From contig NZ_PJBZ01000067.1 of NCBI RefSeq assembly GCF_002835995.1, positions 1 through 64,000 on the forward strand: a stretch of 64,000 bases of DNA. Direction: 5' to 3'. Positions 57,501 to 64,000 of this stretch are shown here, in pieces. The DNA is from Psychromonas sp. Urea-02u-13. GTDB lineage: Bacteria > Pseudomonadota > Gammaproteobacteria > Enterobacterales > Psychromonadaceae. Position 1 is the first letter of the stretch. The number at the start of each line of letters is the position of its first letter. The notes below the pieces were generated by a model. It searched no databases. It was not told the DNA's origin and was given only the letters and a program-made list of their open reading frames with translations. The translations under genes and the position numbers were made by a program.

Positions 57501-58741
57501 TTAGAGGCGAGCTTTATATCTGAACTGAGATCACCCTGTGCAATTTTTTCCGTCATCTCGACTTTAAATCGTAACGCTTCGATCATCGATTGTAAGGCCG
57601 CATAGATACCCGTTTGATCGTGCTTGTTGGTACTATATTCTTGGTTAATGTTACCTTTTGCCACTTCGTTGGCCATCTCTTCAATCACAGTAGGCTCGCC
57701 ACCGACAGCGCGAAGTATGGTATTAGTTATCCAGTAGCTTATTACTGCACCAATCAGCAGTGACATCAACGTAAGAAAAATAATCACAGCATTAACAGTG
57801 TTTAACGTTTCTGATAACTTGTGCAGCGCACTCTCTGCATCATTTTTTTCTTCTAAAGAGGAGCTATCAAGGATTTTTTCTAGCTCATTAATAACATTGT
57901 GTTCAAGTTTATCAATGATGTTTAAAGCGTTAGTACGGCTATCGGGATCATAACGACGAAAAACAGCACCGGCTGTGCGTATTATATCGTTATAGAGGCG
58001 GTTGATAGTGATAAGGTCACGGATTTCAGTAGGCTTTTTTTCTAAGGGCTCAAGTAAATTAAAGTAGCGAGCGAAATCTTCTGCATTACCTCTAAACTCT
58101 TCTTCTTCATCACTTTCACCCCCGACATATTCGCTTAATGAAGCGAGCATATCACCGGATTCATCAACCAATTCAAGGTAATAACGGACACCAGGCAGAT
58201 CATCTTGTACTGCTTCTTCAATGCTCGTTGCGGTTAATGCTTCAGCAAATTCTTGATCTTTTAATGAGTCTAATAATTGTTCTAATTCAGCGCCTTGCTT
58301 ATGTTCAAGCTCATCAACAATCTTTTTTGCCCAGCTCTCGTCCAGTGGGTCATATTTTTCAAATACTTGCTCAGTAATATCCTTTACATAACTATCGACG
58401 AGCAGCTCTATCCGATCCATTTTATCAATTTCAGATTGAGAGTTTGATTCTAAAGGTTTTAATTGCAAAAAATAATTCTTGAACTCTTCATAATTCTGAT
58501 AAAAATCGTCAACTTCATCAATTTCCCCGGTGCTATATTCGACGACATTACTGTGTAAATCGCCTATTTCATCAAGGATTTGCAAATATAGAATTACGCC
58601 AGGTACATCATCGTTGCCAATTTCCTCAGAGGAGAGTTGGATACTTGAGTTTAAAGTATAAACGGTGATACCCATGGTAATAATTAAAAGCAAAATTGCC
58701 GAGAAAGCAAGGCTGATTTTTTTACCTATCGTTAAAGTCAT
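54560..58741 (-). CDS. Hybrid sensor histidine kinase with duplicated sensor, three HAMP-like repeats, GAF-like domain and three receivers
   Basis: 1393 residues. Order: membrane segment (about 9-30); two homologous sensor halves, about 42-165 and 178-300 (VPGVILYLQILDEIGDL against LPGVRYYLELVDESGDM); membrane segment (about 318-340); three HAMP-like units (ANEVAKGNIN, TEKIAQGDLS, ANAFATGDYK; about 345-480); GAF-like domain (about 500-640); coiled coil (about 645-725); HisKA with His738 (NMSHELRTPLN); HATPase with DTGIGI and GGTGLGL; receivers with Asp1058, Asp1181 and Asp1324. The second receiver and its DxxK region are less canonical. Last gene of the cheR-cheB-kinase cluster. Confidence 0.93.
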   Translation of the reverse strand: MTLTIGKKISLAFSAILLLIITMGITVYTLNSSIQLSSEEIGNDDVPGVILYLQILDEIGDLHSNVVEYSTGEIDEVDDFYQNYEEFKNYFLQLKPLESNSQSEIDKMDRIELLVDSYVKDITEQVFEKYDPLDESWAKKIVDELEHKQGAELEQLLDSLKDQEFAEALTATSIEEAVQDDLPGVRYYLELVDESGDMLASLSEYVGGESDEEEEFRGNAEDFARYFNLLEPLEKKPTEIRDLITINRLYNDIIRTAGAVFRRYDPDSRTNALNIIDKLEHNVINELEKILDSSSLEEKNDAESALHKLSETLNTVNAVIIFLTLMSLLIGAVISYWITNTILRAVGGEPTVIEEMANEVAKGNINQEYSTNKHDQTGIYAALQSMIEALRFKVEMTEKIAQGDLSSDIKLASKQDSLGIALNRMQLNFKEMVEQANAFATGDYKSQISPRSQQDEFGIALSHMMQQVTDRNSQVEAQSWLKTQVVKIGKLSQGVDDIQKMAQQLISELANILQAGHVAFYLLEEQDKDSDTDYYKLLASYAYVERKNISNRYAEGEGLIGQCALEKHTILLTNVPDDYIQISSGLGEKKPFNIMVMPILFENNCIAVIEIASFQHFTENQMEFLNQSIVNLGITMNSLIGRKRIVELLQQSQSQTEELQSQSEELRATNEELEQKANKLNLQSNALQSANKDLEDKKDALETKQRDIELKNQQIEEKAQELTIASKYKSEFLANMSHELRTPLNSLLLLAKGLAGNKKGNLTPVQVEDARVIYDGGNSLLTLINDIMDLSKVEAGKLTIHNEPVSLELLTRNLTKMFNPIADDRGLNFLIKIADDIKSSFSSDSLRVEQILRNLLSNAMKFTPQGDVILSIEKPNAELSFSHSELDALNCIAFAVIDTGIGIPEDKQRAIFEAFQQEDGTTSRKYGGTGLGLTIARELSRLLGGEIHLASTLGEGSQFTLYLSAELLQKEPPSFVQIDAIPEPPTKATEFAEETINDDRNNLTSNDSTLLIIEDDPLFIKIVRNLAQQHGYKCLLANEGSSAIQLAQQYQPDGIILDIGLPGLDGFQVINQLNSHSETRHIPVQVISGHTQEKPKILSLGAIGFLSKPVEEQQLQAVFKKIKKLTESETRHILLVEDDVGNQKATAQLLENDNIKIKSVATGKAGLEEIISEQYDAIILDLGLPDMSGFELLKAVDDSELKNIPPIIIYTGREISEKEQKELDQYSASIVIKGVGSAERLEDDLSLFLHQADKKIKQEVNLVHDEVALLKERKVLLVDDDMRNCYALSKMLMEIGIVVELAENGKEAITLLEQSKDFELILMDTMMPVMDGNKATALIRQMDHYKNIPIIALTAKTMPEDKEKCLQAGASEYITKPVDFDNLVSIMRIWLFA

Positions 58742-58775
58742 GTCTATAATTCCTTTAAAATATCAGTAAGTTGAA

Positions 58776-60086
58776 TTATTCATTATCGGGTAAAGTAAGC
58801 GCTGTTACTTGCATCGAAGAAGGGAATGATATTTGAAAGGTGGTACCTTCACCTATCTCGCTCTCACAGTTGATTTCCCCACCCAGATTTTGACTAATAA
58901 GGTTATAAACAATAGAAAGGCCGAGTCCACTGCCTCCTGTGGCGCGCTTAGTAGTAAAAAAAGGTTCAAAAATAAGGGCTTTAACTTCCTCGCTCATACC
59001 CACACCATCGTCTTTATAGGTGATCAGTATTTTTTCATTTCCCAGAGATAGGTGAATGCTTATTTCACCACTTAAGCCATCATCAAAAGCATGTAATAGT
59101 GAGTTCATGACAAAATTGGTAATAATTTGTGAAATGCTACCAGGACAAGCTTTAATTTCTAATGTTTTGTCACCGCTTAAGGAAATTTTTATTTGTGTGT
59201 GTTTAAGGGCGGGTTGCAAGCTATCCACTGTACTTTCAAGGTATTCAAATAAATTGAAATCACGAATCATATCGCTACTGATATCCACCGCAATGAGTTT
59301 AAAGTTGCCAATAAGTGCCGCCGCTCGCTCAAGGTTATTGAGTAACAGGGCTGATGCCTGAATTGCAGAGTTTAAGAATTCATCTAATTTACTTTTTCTA
59401 ATTGTGCCGTCTTTAATGGTGTTTTGAAGCTCTTGCGCATCGTTTTCGAGATAAGATGCTGCGGTGACACAAATACCGATTGGTGTATTAAGTTCGTGAG
59501 CGATACCTGCAACGAGTCGGCCTAGAGAGGCCATTTTTTCTGTTTCAACTAATTTGTTTTGTGTATCAATTAATTCTGTTAATGAACTTTGTAATTCTTT
59601 GGTGCGTTCTTTGACGATGATTTCTAGATTGTTTTTATGTGTTCGTAATTCATTTTCTGCTTTTTGACGTGTTTCGCAGGCCTGTTCAAGTTTTTTTCTT
59701 TCGAGAAAAAGTTCTAAAAAAACGTTTACTTTACTATTAAGAATATCGTCGTTAATCGGTTTGACTAAATAATCGACGGCGCCACTGGCATAACCTTTAA
59801 ATTCAAAGCTTTCGTCTCTATCAAATGCGGTAATAAATATAATAGGGATATGAGAGGTTTTAGGATGATCGAGTAATAATGATGCCGTTTCAAAGCCATC
59901 CATTTCAGGCATCTGCACATCCATTAAAATAAGGAAAAAGTCGTGACGATGTGCAACAGCGAGTGCTTGTTGTCCTGATAATACTTTTACAAACTCTAAA
60001 TTTAATGATTCTAACGTGCGCTCGTAAACGCGATGGTTATTGGGTTCATCATCAACAATAAGAATTTTACTGAATATTTTTTCCAT
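58776..60086 (-). CDS. Response regulator-histidine kinase fusion
   Basis: 436 residues: N-terminal receiver (about 6-125; acidic pair in VDDEPNN, phospho-acceptor Asp56 in LILMDVQMP, Lys in YLVKPIND), a coiled coil (about 128-185), then HisKA with His197 (GIAHELNTPIG) and a HATPase domain (YKDDGVGM, GGSGLGLSIVYNL). No membrane segment, so cytoplasmic; its own receiver may control the kinase. It starts one base after the cheB stop. Downstream partner is unknown; the hybrid kinase next door is an obvious candidate. Confidence 0.92.
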   Translation of the reverse strand: MEKIFSKILIVDDEPNNHRVYERTLESLNLEFVKVLSGQQALAVAHRHDFFLILMDVQMPEMDGFETASLLLDHPKTSHIPIIFITAFDRDESFEFKGYASGAVDYLVKPINDDILNSKVNVFLELFLERKKLEQACETRQKAENELRTHKNNLEIIVKERTKELQSSLTELIDTQNKLVETEKMASLGRLVAGIAHELNTPIGICVTAASYLENDAQELQNTIKDGTIRKSKLDEFLNSAIQASALLLNNLERAAALIGNFKLIAVDISSDMIRDFNLFEYLESTVDSLQPALKHTQIKISLSGDKTLEIKACPGSISQIITNFVMNSLLHAFDDGLSGEISIHLSLGNEKILITYKDDGVGMSEEVKALIFEPFFTTKRATGGSGLGLSIVYNLISQNLGGEINCESEIGEGTTFQISFPSSMQVTALTLPDNE

Positions 60087-60087
60087 T

Positions 60088-60714
60088 TTACCTACTCATA
60101 ACTAACGTGGTGAGAAAATTAGCAATATCGTTTAAAGGGATAATATGGTCTATTTGAGATGCTTCAATCGCCGCTAGTGGCATGGCTGCGTACTCTGCTG
60201 TCGCTGGTTGTTGCACTAATGATAGCCCACGATATAAATTTATGTTTTTTAATCCGAGACTGCCATCGTGATTTGCTCCAGTCAGAATTAGACCAATTAA
60301 TTGTTCTTGATAACAGATAGCGGCTGAGTCAAATAAGACATCGATGGAAGGGATTGAATAGTTAACCCGAGTATCAATACTGAGACTAAAGGTACAATCA
60401 CGCTCAACGAGCAAGTGGTATCCTGAGGGAGCAATATAGACAAAACCTGCGACTAACGGGGCGCCTATTGTTGCCGCTGTGACGCTCATTTCGCTTAAGT
60501 CGTTTAAATAGGGTACAAGATAGTCGTCTGTTTCGTGTTTTCTATGTTGTACGATAATAATCGCGAGTGGGAAATCTTTAGGCAGAGCAGGAATAAGCGC
60601 CGTTAATGCTTTAAGCCCACCCGCTGATACCCCAATCACTAGGGCTTTATAGATTGGCTTTGTGTTGATAAATCCGCTCTTTTTTGGCAATGTTTTCAAA
60701 GGATTCTTTTTCAT
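60088..60714 (-). CDS. cheB: Stand-alone CheB-type methylesterase
   Basis: 208 residues from the ATG at 60714, seven bases after GGAG; a start 27 bases upstream lacks spacing. It is a single CheB catalytic domain with no receiver: catalytic Ser in VIGVSAGGLKAL, His in IIVQHRKHETD and Asp in TGANHDGSLG. Known CheB removes methyl groups from chemoreceptor glutamates. The first 68 bases overlap cheR, so they are co-translated. No chemoreceptor or CheA/CheW is in the window. Confidence 0.92.
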   Translation of the reverse strand: MKKNPLKTLPKKSGFINTKPIYKALVIGVSAGGLKALTALIPALPKDFPLAIIIVQHRKHETDDYLVPYLNDLSEMSVTAATIGAPLVAGFVYIAPSGYHLLVERDCTFSLSIDTRVNYSIPSIDVLFDSAAICYQEQLIGLILTGANHDGSLGLKNINLYRGLSLVQQPATAEYAAMPLAAIEASQIDHIIPLNDIANFLTTLVMSR

Positions 60715-61480
60715 TATTAAACTCCAAGCTCTCTTTATCACCCAAGACTAAAAAACCACGGTGCACTAAGCTTTCTGTGAATAATTTTAATACTCTATTT
60801 TGTAACGTCGCGTTAAAGTAGATCAGGACATTACGGCATAAAATCAAATGCATTTGCGCAAAAACCTGATCTTTCATTAAGTTATGATTAGCAAATGTTA
60901 TATGTTCTTTTAAAGATGGGTTAAAAGTGACAAATTGATCCTGCACAGTGTAATAATCACTCAGTTTAGATTTTCCCCCTGCATGAATATAATTCTGACT
61001 ATACTCAGCTATTTTATCTTGGTGATAGATGCCTTTTTTGGCAATATCTAAAGAGTGGTTATTGTAGTCTGTGGCATAAATTCGAGTGTGTTTGAGTAAA
61101 TCGTTTTCATGTAACAGTATGGCCATTGAATAGGCTTCTTCACCTGTTGCACAGCCTACATGCCAGATGTTAACGCGAGAATAGGTTTTTAATTGTAGGA
61201 AAACGGTCTTTTCTAATTTTTTGAATACATAGGGGTCACGAAACATTTCGGTCACAGTGACTGACATATCTTTTAAAAAGAGATTAAAAAAACTGGGATC
61301 ATGCAATATTTTTTGACTCATCTCTGAGATGTTTTGCAGTTTAGAGAGGTTAACGCGATGCAAAATTTTTCGCTCTAAAGACGCCCTTGCATAATCGCGA
61401 AAGTCGTAACCATAACGAAAATAAATAGCGTCTAGTAGTTGGTTTATCTCAAAGTGTTGTAGATCAAGTTGCTTTATCAA
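60647..61480 (-). CDS. cheR: CheR-type methyltransferase
   Basis: 277 residues: N-terminal all-alpha CheR domain (about 1-70), then the SAM-binding domain with WHVGCATGEEAYSMAILL, the IYATDYNNHSLDIA block and LILCRNVLIYF. Known CheR methylates receptor glutamates. It opens the signalling cluster cheR-cheB-receiver/kinase-hybrid kinase. No receptor lies nearby, so the substrate may be elsewhere, or the hybrid kinase itself. Confidence 0.93.
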   Translation of the reverse strand: MIKQLDLQHFEINQLLDAIYFRYGYDFRDYARASLERKILHRVNLSKLQNISEMSQKILHDPSFFNLFLKDMSVTVTEMFRDPYVFKKLEKTVFLQLKTYSRVNIWHVGCATGEEAYSMAILLHENDLLKHTRIYATDYNNHSLDIAKKGIYHQDKIAEYSQNYIHAGGKSKLSDYYTVQDQFVTFNPSLKEHITFANHNLMKDQVFAQMHLILCRNVLIYFNATLQNRVLKLFTESLVHRGFLVLGDKESLEFNNEKESFENIAKKERIYQHKANL

Positions 61481-61669
61481 TCTGTTCTCCCTAAATAGCC
61501 TTTATTACTATAGTTAAACGTTTATTTTTATGAGGGTTTTTTATACATTTTTTATCATAATTTTGATATGTCTCGTATTTGTCATGGTAAATTGCTATAA
61601 ACGCGCTGGTGTTCTATAAGTTTGATAGTAAATAACTAATATTAAACATTAATATTTAAAACTAAGGAA

Positions 61670-62356
61670 AAGTTAGGTGCTGAATTTATCGGTACATTTT
61701 GGTTAGTCTTAGTCTTAGGCGGTTGTGGTAGTGCTGTTTTGGCTGCTGGTTACCCTGAGCTAGGTATTGGTTTTGTTGGTGTTTCACTGGCATTTGGTTT
61801 AACTGTATTAACCATGGCATATGCAATTGGGCATATTTCTGGCTGTCACCTTAACCCTGCGGTTTCAGTGGGTCTGTTTATTGGTGGACGATTCCCGAAA
61901 GCTGAATTGGTACCTTATATCTTTGCTCAAGTATTAGGTGGTATTGCAGGCGCGGCTGTTTTATATCTGATCGCGAGTGGTAAAGTCGGTTTTGACGCAA
62001 CAGCAGGCTTTGCATCGAATGGTTTTGGTGCACACTCTCCAGATGGTTATGGACTAGTGGCTGCATTAACGACTGAAATTGTAATGACCTTTATGTTTTT
62101 AATCATTATTTTAGGTGCTACGGATAAACGTGCTCCTGCAGGTTTTGCGCCTATCGCTATTGGTTTAGGCTTAACGCTTATTCACTTGATTAGTATTCCT
62201 GTTACTAATACCTCAGTAAATCCTGCGCGTAGTACTGCTGTTGCAATATTCCAAGGTGACTGGGCTGTTTCTCAGCTGTGGTTATTTTGGGTTGCACCGA
62301 TCGTAGGCGCGATATTAGCCGGATTGGTTTACAAATGGTTTGAAGCTGAAGAATAA
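61670..62356 (+). CDS. aqpZ: Aquaporin Z, without a recognisable start codon
   Basis: Six-helix water channel; both NPA motifs present (HLNPAVSVG and [13 protein letters not shown]) with the selectivity-filter Arg and the Phe/His/Thr positions expected of AqpZ. Homology begins at 61670 ([13 protein letters not shown]), but no ATG, GTG or TTG occurs in frame between the in-frame stop TAA (61643-61645) and a TTG at 61739, which would remove most of helix 1. AAGGA at 61664-61668 sits just where a start codon should follow about 7 bases on. A 6-base duplication (TTAGTC twice, about 61703-61714) adds two residues to helix 1. It may be a start-less pseudogene, a rare start codon, or an assembly error. 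Confidence 0.85.
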   Translation, partial: KLGAEFIGTFWLVLVLGGCGSAVLAAGYPELGIGFVGVSLAFGLTVLTMAYAIGHISGCHLNPAVSVGLFIGGRFPKAELVPYIFAQVLGGIAGAAVLYLIASGKVGFDATAGFASNGFGAHSPDGYGLVAALTTEIVMTFMFLIIILGATDKRAPAGFAPIAIGLGLTLIHLISIPVTNTSVNPARSTAVAIFQGDWAVSQLWLFWVAPIVGAILAGLVYKWFEAEE

Positions 62357-62372
62357 ATGAAATTTTGACACA

Positions 62373-62403
62373 AAAAAACAGCGCTTTATGCGCTGTTTTT
62401 TTT
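62373..62403. terminator. Bidirectional terminator between aqpZ and the outer-membrane protein gene
   Basis: 11-bp stem AAAAACAGCGC / GCGCTGTTTTT with a 5-base loop, A tract before and T tract after. Confidence 0.9.
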
Positions 62404-62425
62404 ACGTTTAGATTCGTACTAGCTA

Positions 62426-63064
62426 TTAGAATTTATATTCTACACCGGCCATTAAGTCTGTTTGAACGTATACCTCGCCATCTAACTTAACAAGACACTC
62501 ATTATCCCCACAGAACAGTGAACTGTCGTTTTTTAATACCGTACCGTATACACGTAAATCTGCTTTTAACGCCCATTGGTCGTTTAACTCATAGCGTACA
62601 CCACCAGTAATGCTGCCTGATAAAGCGACATCATTATCGTATTGGTTATCATCAGGAACAAAGAAGGTTGCACCAATGCCTAAACCAATACTCGTTGAGA
62701 AAGGTGTTTCATTAACGAAATTAACGCGACCACCAAAATGCAGGTAACTTATATAGATATCTGTTGATACATTTTTATCGCTGGGGTTTGAGCCTGACAT
62801 GCTGAAGTCATGCTTTGAATTACTATAGAAGAGTTCACCTTCCGTATTACTTCCGTAATACCAAGAAAGTGCGAGTGCCTGTGCGAAGTTATTATCTATG
62901 TCTGCTTTTTGTCCCGTTTCTGTATCTTTTAAATCGTCACTAAAACGTTCGCCTAAATAAGCACTAATAGCAATGAAATCATCAACAGGTACTGGTGTTG
63001 CAAAACTAGATAAGGGCAGTGTGGCAAGTGAAATTACGCTGATGACTTGTTTGATGTTTTTCAT
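62426..63064 (-). CDS. Outer-membrane beta-barrel protein
   Basis: 212 residues with a signal peptide (about 1-22, ending SSFA) and alternating hydrophobic strands typical of an 8-stranded barrel; it ends in Phe (VEYKF), as outer-membrane proteins do. Two Cys lie in a predicted loop (LFCGDNECL). The closest type is the Ail/OmpW-like OMP beta-barrel group. Function unknown. ATTAATGGAC precedes the start. Confidence 0.75.
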   Translation of the reverse strand: MKNIKQVISVISLATLPLSSFATPVPVDDFIAISAYLGERFSDDLKDTETGQKADIDNNFAQALALSWYYGSNTEGELFYSNSKHDFSMSGSNPSDKNVSTDIYISYLHFGGRVNFVNETPFSTSIGLGIGATFFVPDDNQYDNDVALSGSITGGVRYELNDQWALKADLRVYGTVLKNDSSLFCGDNECLVKLDGEVYVQTDLMAGVEYKF

Positions 63065-63162
63065 TGATTAGTCCATTAATTAAGTTCAATTGCTTAGATC
63101 GTAACTGAAAAAATAACCAATGACGATCAATAAGCAATGAATATTAGAAGGACTTAACAAAT

Positions 63163-63672
63163 CTAGCGTTTATTACGACGTCGCCATTTTTTTGCAATAT
63201 TAAAGCGCCAGAAAACACGTAATAAAAAATAACCACAAGTAGCACTAATCACGCCTAATATAAAGCTACCTAGTAATAACGCGGGAGCAATAGTTTCAAA
63301 CATATTCGCCAGCCAATGAAAAGACAGCTCAAAATTAAATTCAACTAAAGGTTCATCTAAGATATAAGCGCCTAAACGATAAGCGCCATAAAAAAGTGGT
63401 GGCATAGTAATAGGGTTAGATAACCACACTAAGGCAACGGAAAGCGGTAAGTTTACACAAAAGATCATCGCTAATGCGGAGGCCAGTAACATTTGAAAGG
63501 GGATTGGCATCCACGCACAAAAAAATCCAACAGCCACTGCGCCGGCAGCACTTCGTCGGTTAAGGTGCCATAAGTTAGGGTTCTGAAGCGCCTGACCTAA
63601 ATGTTTTAGGTGTGGGTGATTTTTTAAGGTTTCTGGTTTTGGAGAGAAACGTTGAATAAATTTTTTAGGCAT
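63163..63672 (-). CDS. DUF2062 family membrane protein
   Basis: 169 residues from the ATG at 63672; a longer frame from 63834 adds sequence that overlaps the divergent comEC-like gene and has no homology. DUF2062 pattern: RRSAAGAVAVGFFCAWMPIPFQM, then NPITMPPLFYGAYRLG, with three or four membrane segments and a basic C-terminal tail. In Vibrio and relatives this gene is commonly next to comEC. No function known. Confidence 0.88.
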   Translation of the reverse strand: MPKKFIQRFSPKPETLKNHPHLKHLGQALQNPNLWHLNRRSAAGAVAVGFFCAWMPIPFQMLLASALAMIFCVNLPLSVALVWLSNPITMPPLFYGAYRLGAYILDEPLVEFNFELSFHWLANMFETIAPALLLGSFILGVISATCGYFLLRVFWRFNIAKKWRRRNKR

Positions 63673-63712
63673 ATAATTAGGTGGCTCTTGTAAATTGCAA
63701 AAGGGTAAATGA

Positions 63713-64000
63713 ATGTGGATGATAACTTTCGAGAAACCTATGCGTATTGCTTTATTGCTATCAATTTTTGTTTTTAGTTCAACACTTTTCTGGTCACAGT
63801 TGTTGGAAAGTCCGTTGTTACTGATAGCCACCATTATAACACTGGTTTTACTATTAGTACCTCAACTACGTATTCTCGCCGTCATTCCTGTCACCGCGGT
63901 CTATTTTACTGTTTATGCGAATTTAACATTAACAGGTCAGCCATTTCCTTCAACACAAATAGTGAATAAAAATGCTTTACAGGCCGTTGTTGATGGCCAA
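63713..64000 (+). CDS. N-terminus of a ComEC/Rec2-like DNA uptake protein (3' end outside window)
   Basis: The frame from the ATG at 63713, behind AAGGG, is open to the window edge (96 codons). Further ATGs at 63719 and 63740 are possible. Two to three hydrophobic segments (ALLLSIFVFSSTLFW, LLIATIITLVLLLV, VIPVTAVYFTVY) match the N-terminal membrane part of ComEC, and a divergent DUF2062 gene at 41 bases is its usual neighbour. ComEC is the inner-membrane channel for single-stranded DNA in natural transformation. The call is based mainly on context, as the catalytic part is not in the window. Confidence 0.6.
   Translation, partial: MWMITFEKPMRIALLLSIFVFSSTLFWSQLLESPLLLIATIITLVLLLVPQLRILAVIPVTAVYFTVYANLTLTGQPFPSTQIVNKNALQAVVDGQ

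Noticed and set aside
1-64000. tRNA, rRNA, prophage, toxin-antitoxin or defence genes
   Set aside because: None could be supported by reading the sequence and predicted proteins; a covariance-model search for small RNAs was not possible.

Overview
The window is a piece of a low-GC marine gammaproteobacterial chromosome. Gene order, protein similarity recalled from memory and the chitinase, NhaD and AapJQMP genes suggest a Psychromonas-like organism (order Alteromonadales or close by), but the genus is an inference. Most of the window is conserved core genome. No CRISPR array, rRNA, tRNA, complete transposase gene or prophage was seen.

Layout. 1-2265 (-): large secreted ChiA-type chitinase that runs off the left edge. 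2622-6749 (-): aapJQMP amino-acid ABC transporter. 7449-14430 (-): moxR / DUF58 / DUF4381 / batA / batBC / batD operon. 14877-17437 (+): a 46-aa membrane peptide, sixA, a nitrilase-family pseudogene, a GNAT acetyltransferase and a YjbR protein. 17518-24537 (-): complete trpL-E-G-D-CF-B-A operon with a leader peptide and attenuator. 24637-27129 (+): rnm (yciV), yciO and rluB, the same neighbourhood as in E. coli. 27360-28567 (-): periplasmic cyclophilin and a YajG-like lipoprotein. 29409-33022 (+): uvrB and nhaD. 33118-33711 (-): maf (yceF). 34361-45744 (+): the classical yceD-rpmF-plsX-fabH-fabD-fabG-acpP-fabF-pabC-mltG-tmk-holB-tatD cluster. 45768-47961 (-): a lone type IV pilin-like gene and pepD. 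48105-54501 (+): a 38-aa membrane peptide, carAB, a DUF3087 protein and a two-gene putative metal-handling unit with a DUF411 protein. 54560-61480 (-): a signalling cluster of cheR, stand-alone cheB, a receiver-kinase and a 1393-aa hybrid kinase. 61670-64000: aqpZ without a visible start codon, an outer-membrane protein, a DUF2062 protein and the 5' end of a comEC-like gene.

The most notable non-coding content is a superfamily of non-autonomous mobile-element-like repeats (261-420 bp, ends ATACCC...GGGTAT, shared core TTGCCCTACGGG) with four copies in two subfamilies. One copy sits inside a nitrilase gene that has also lost its middle. One lies 47 bp upstream of moxR and may supply the operon's promoter. 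One separates batD from its probable terminator. Other structured non-coding regions lie upstream of uvrB (inverted DnaA-box pair and a 10-bp tandem repeat), between fabG and acpP (76-bp tandem repeat) and after rluB (35-bp tandem repeat). The least standard protein system is the cheR-cheB-kinase-hybrid kinase cluster, whose hybrid kinase carries a duplicated sensor module and three HAMP-like repeats.
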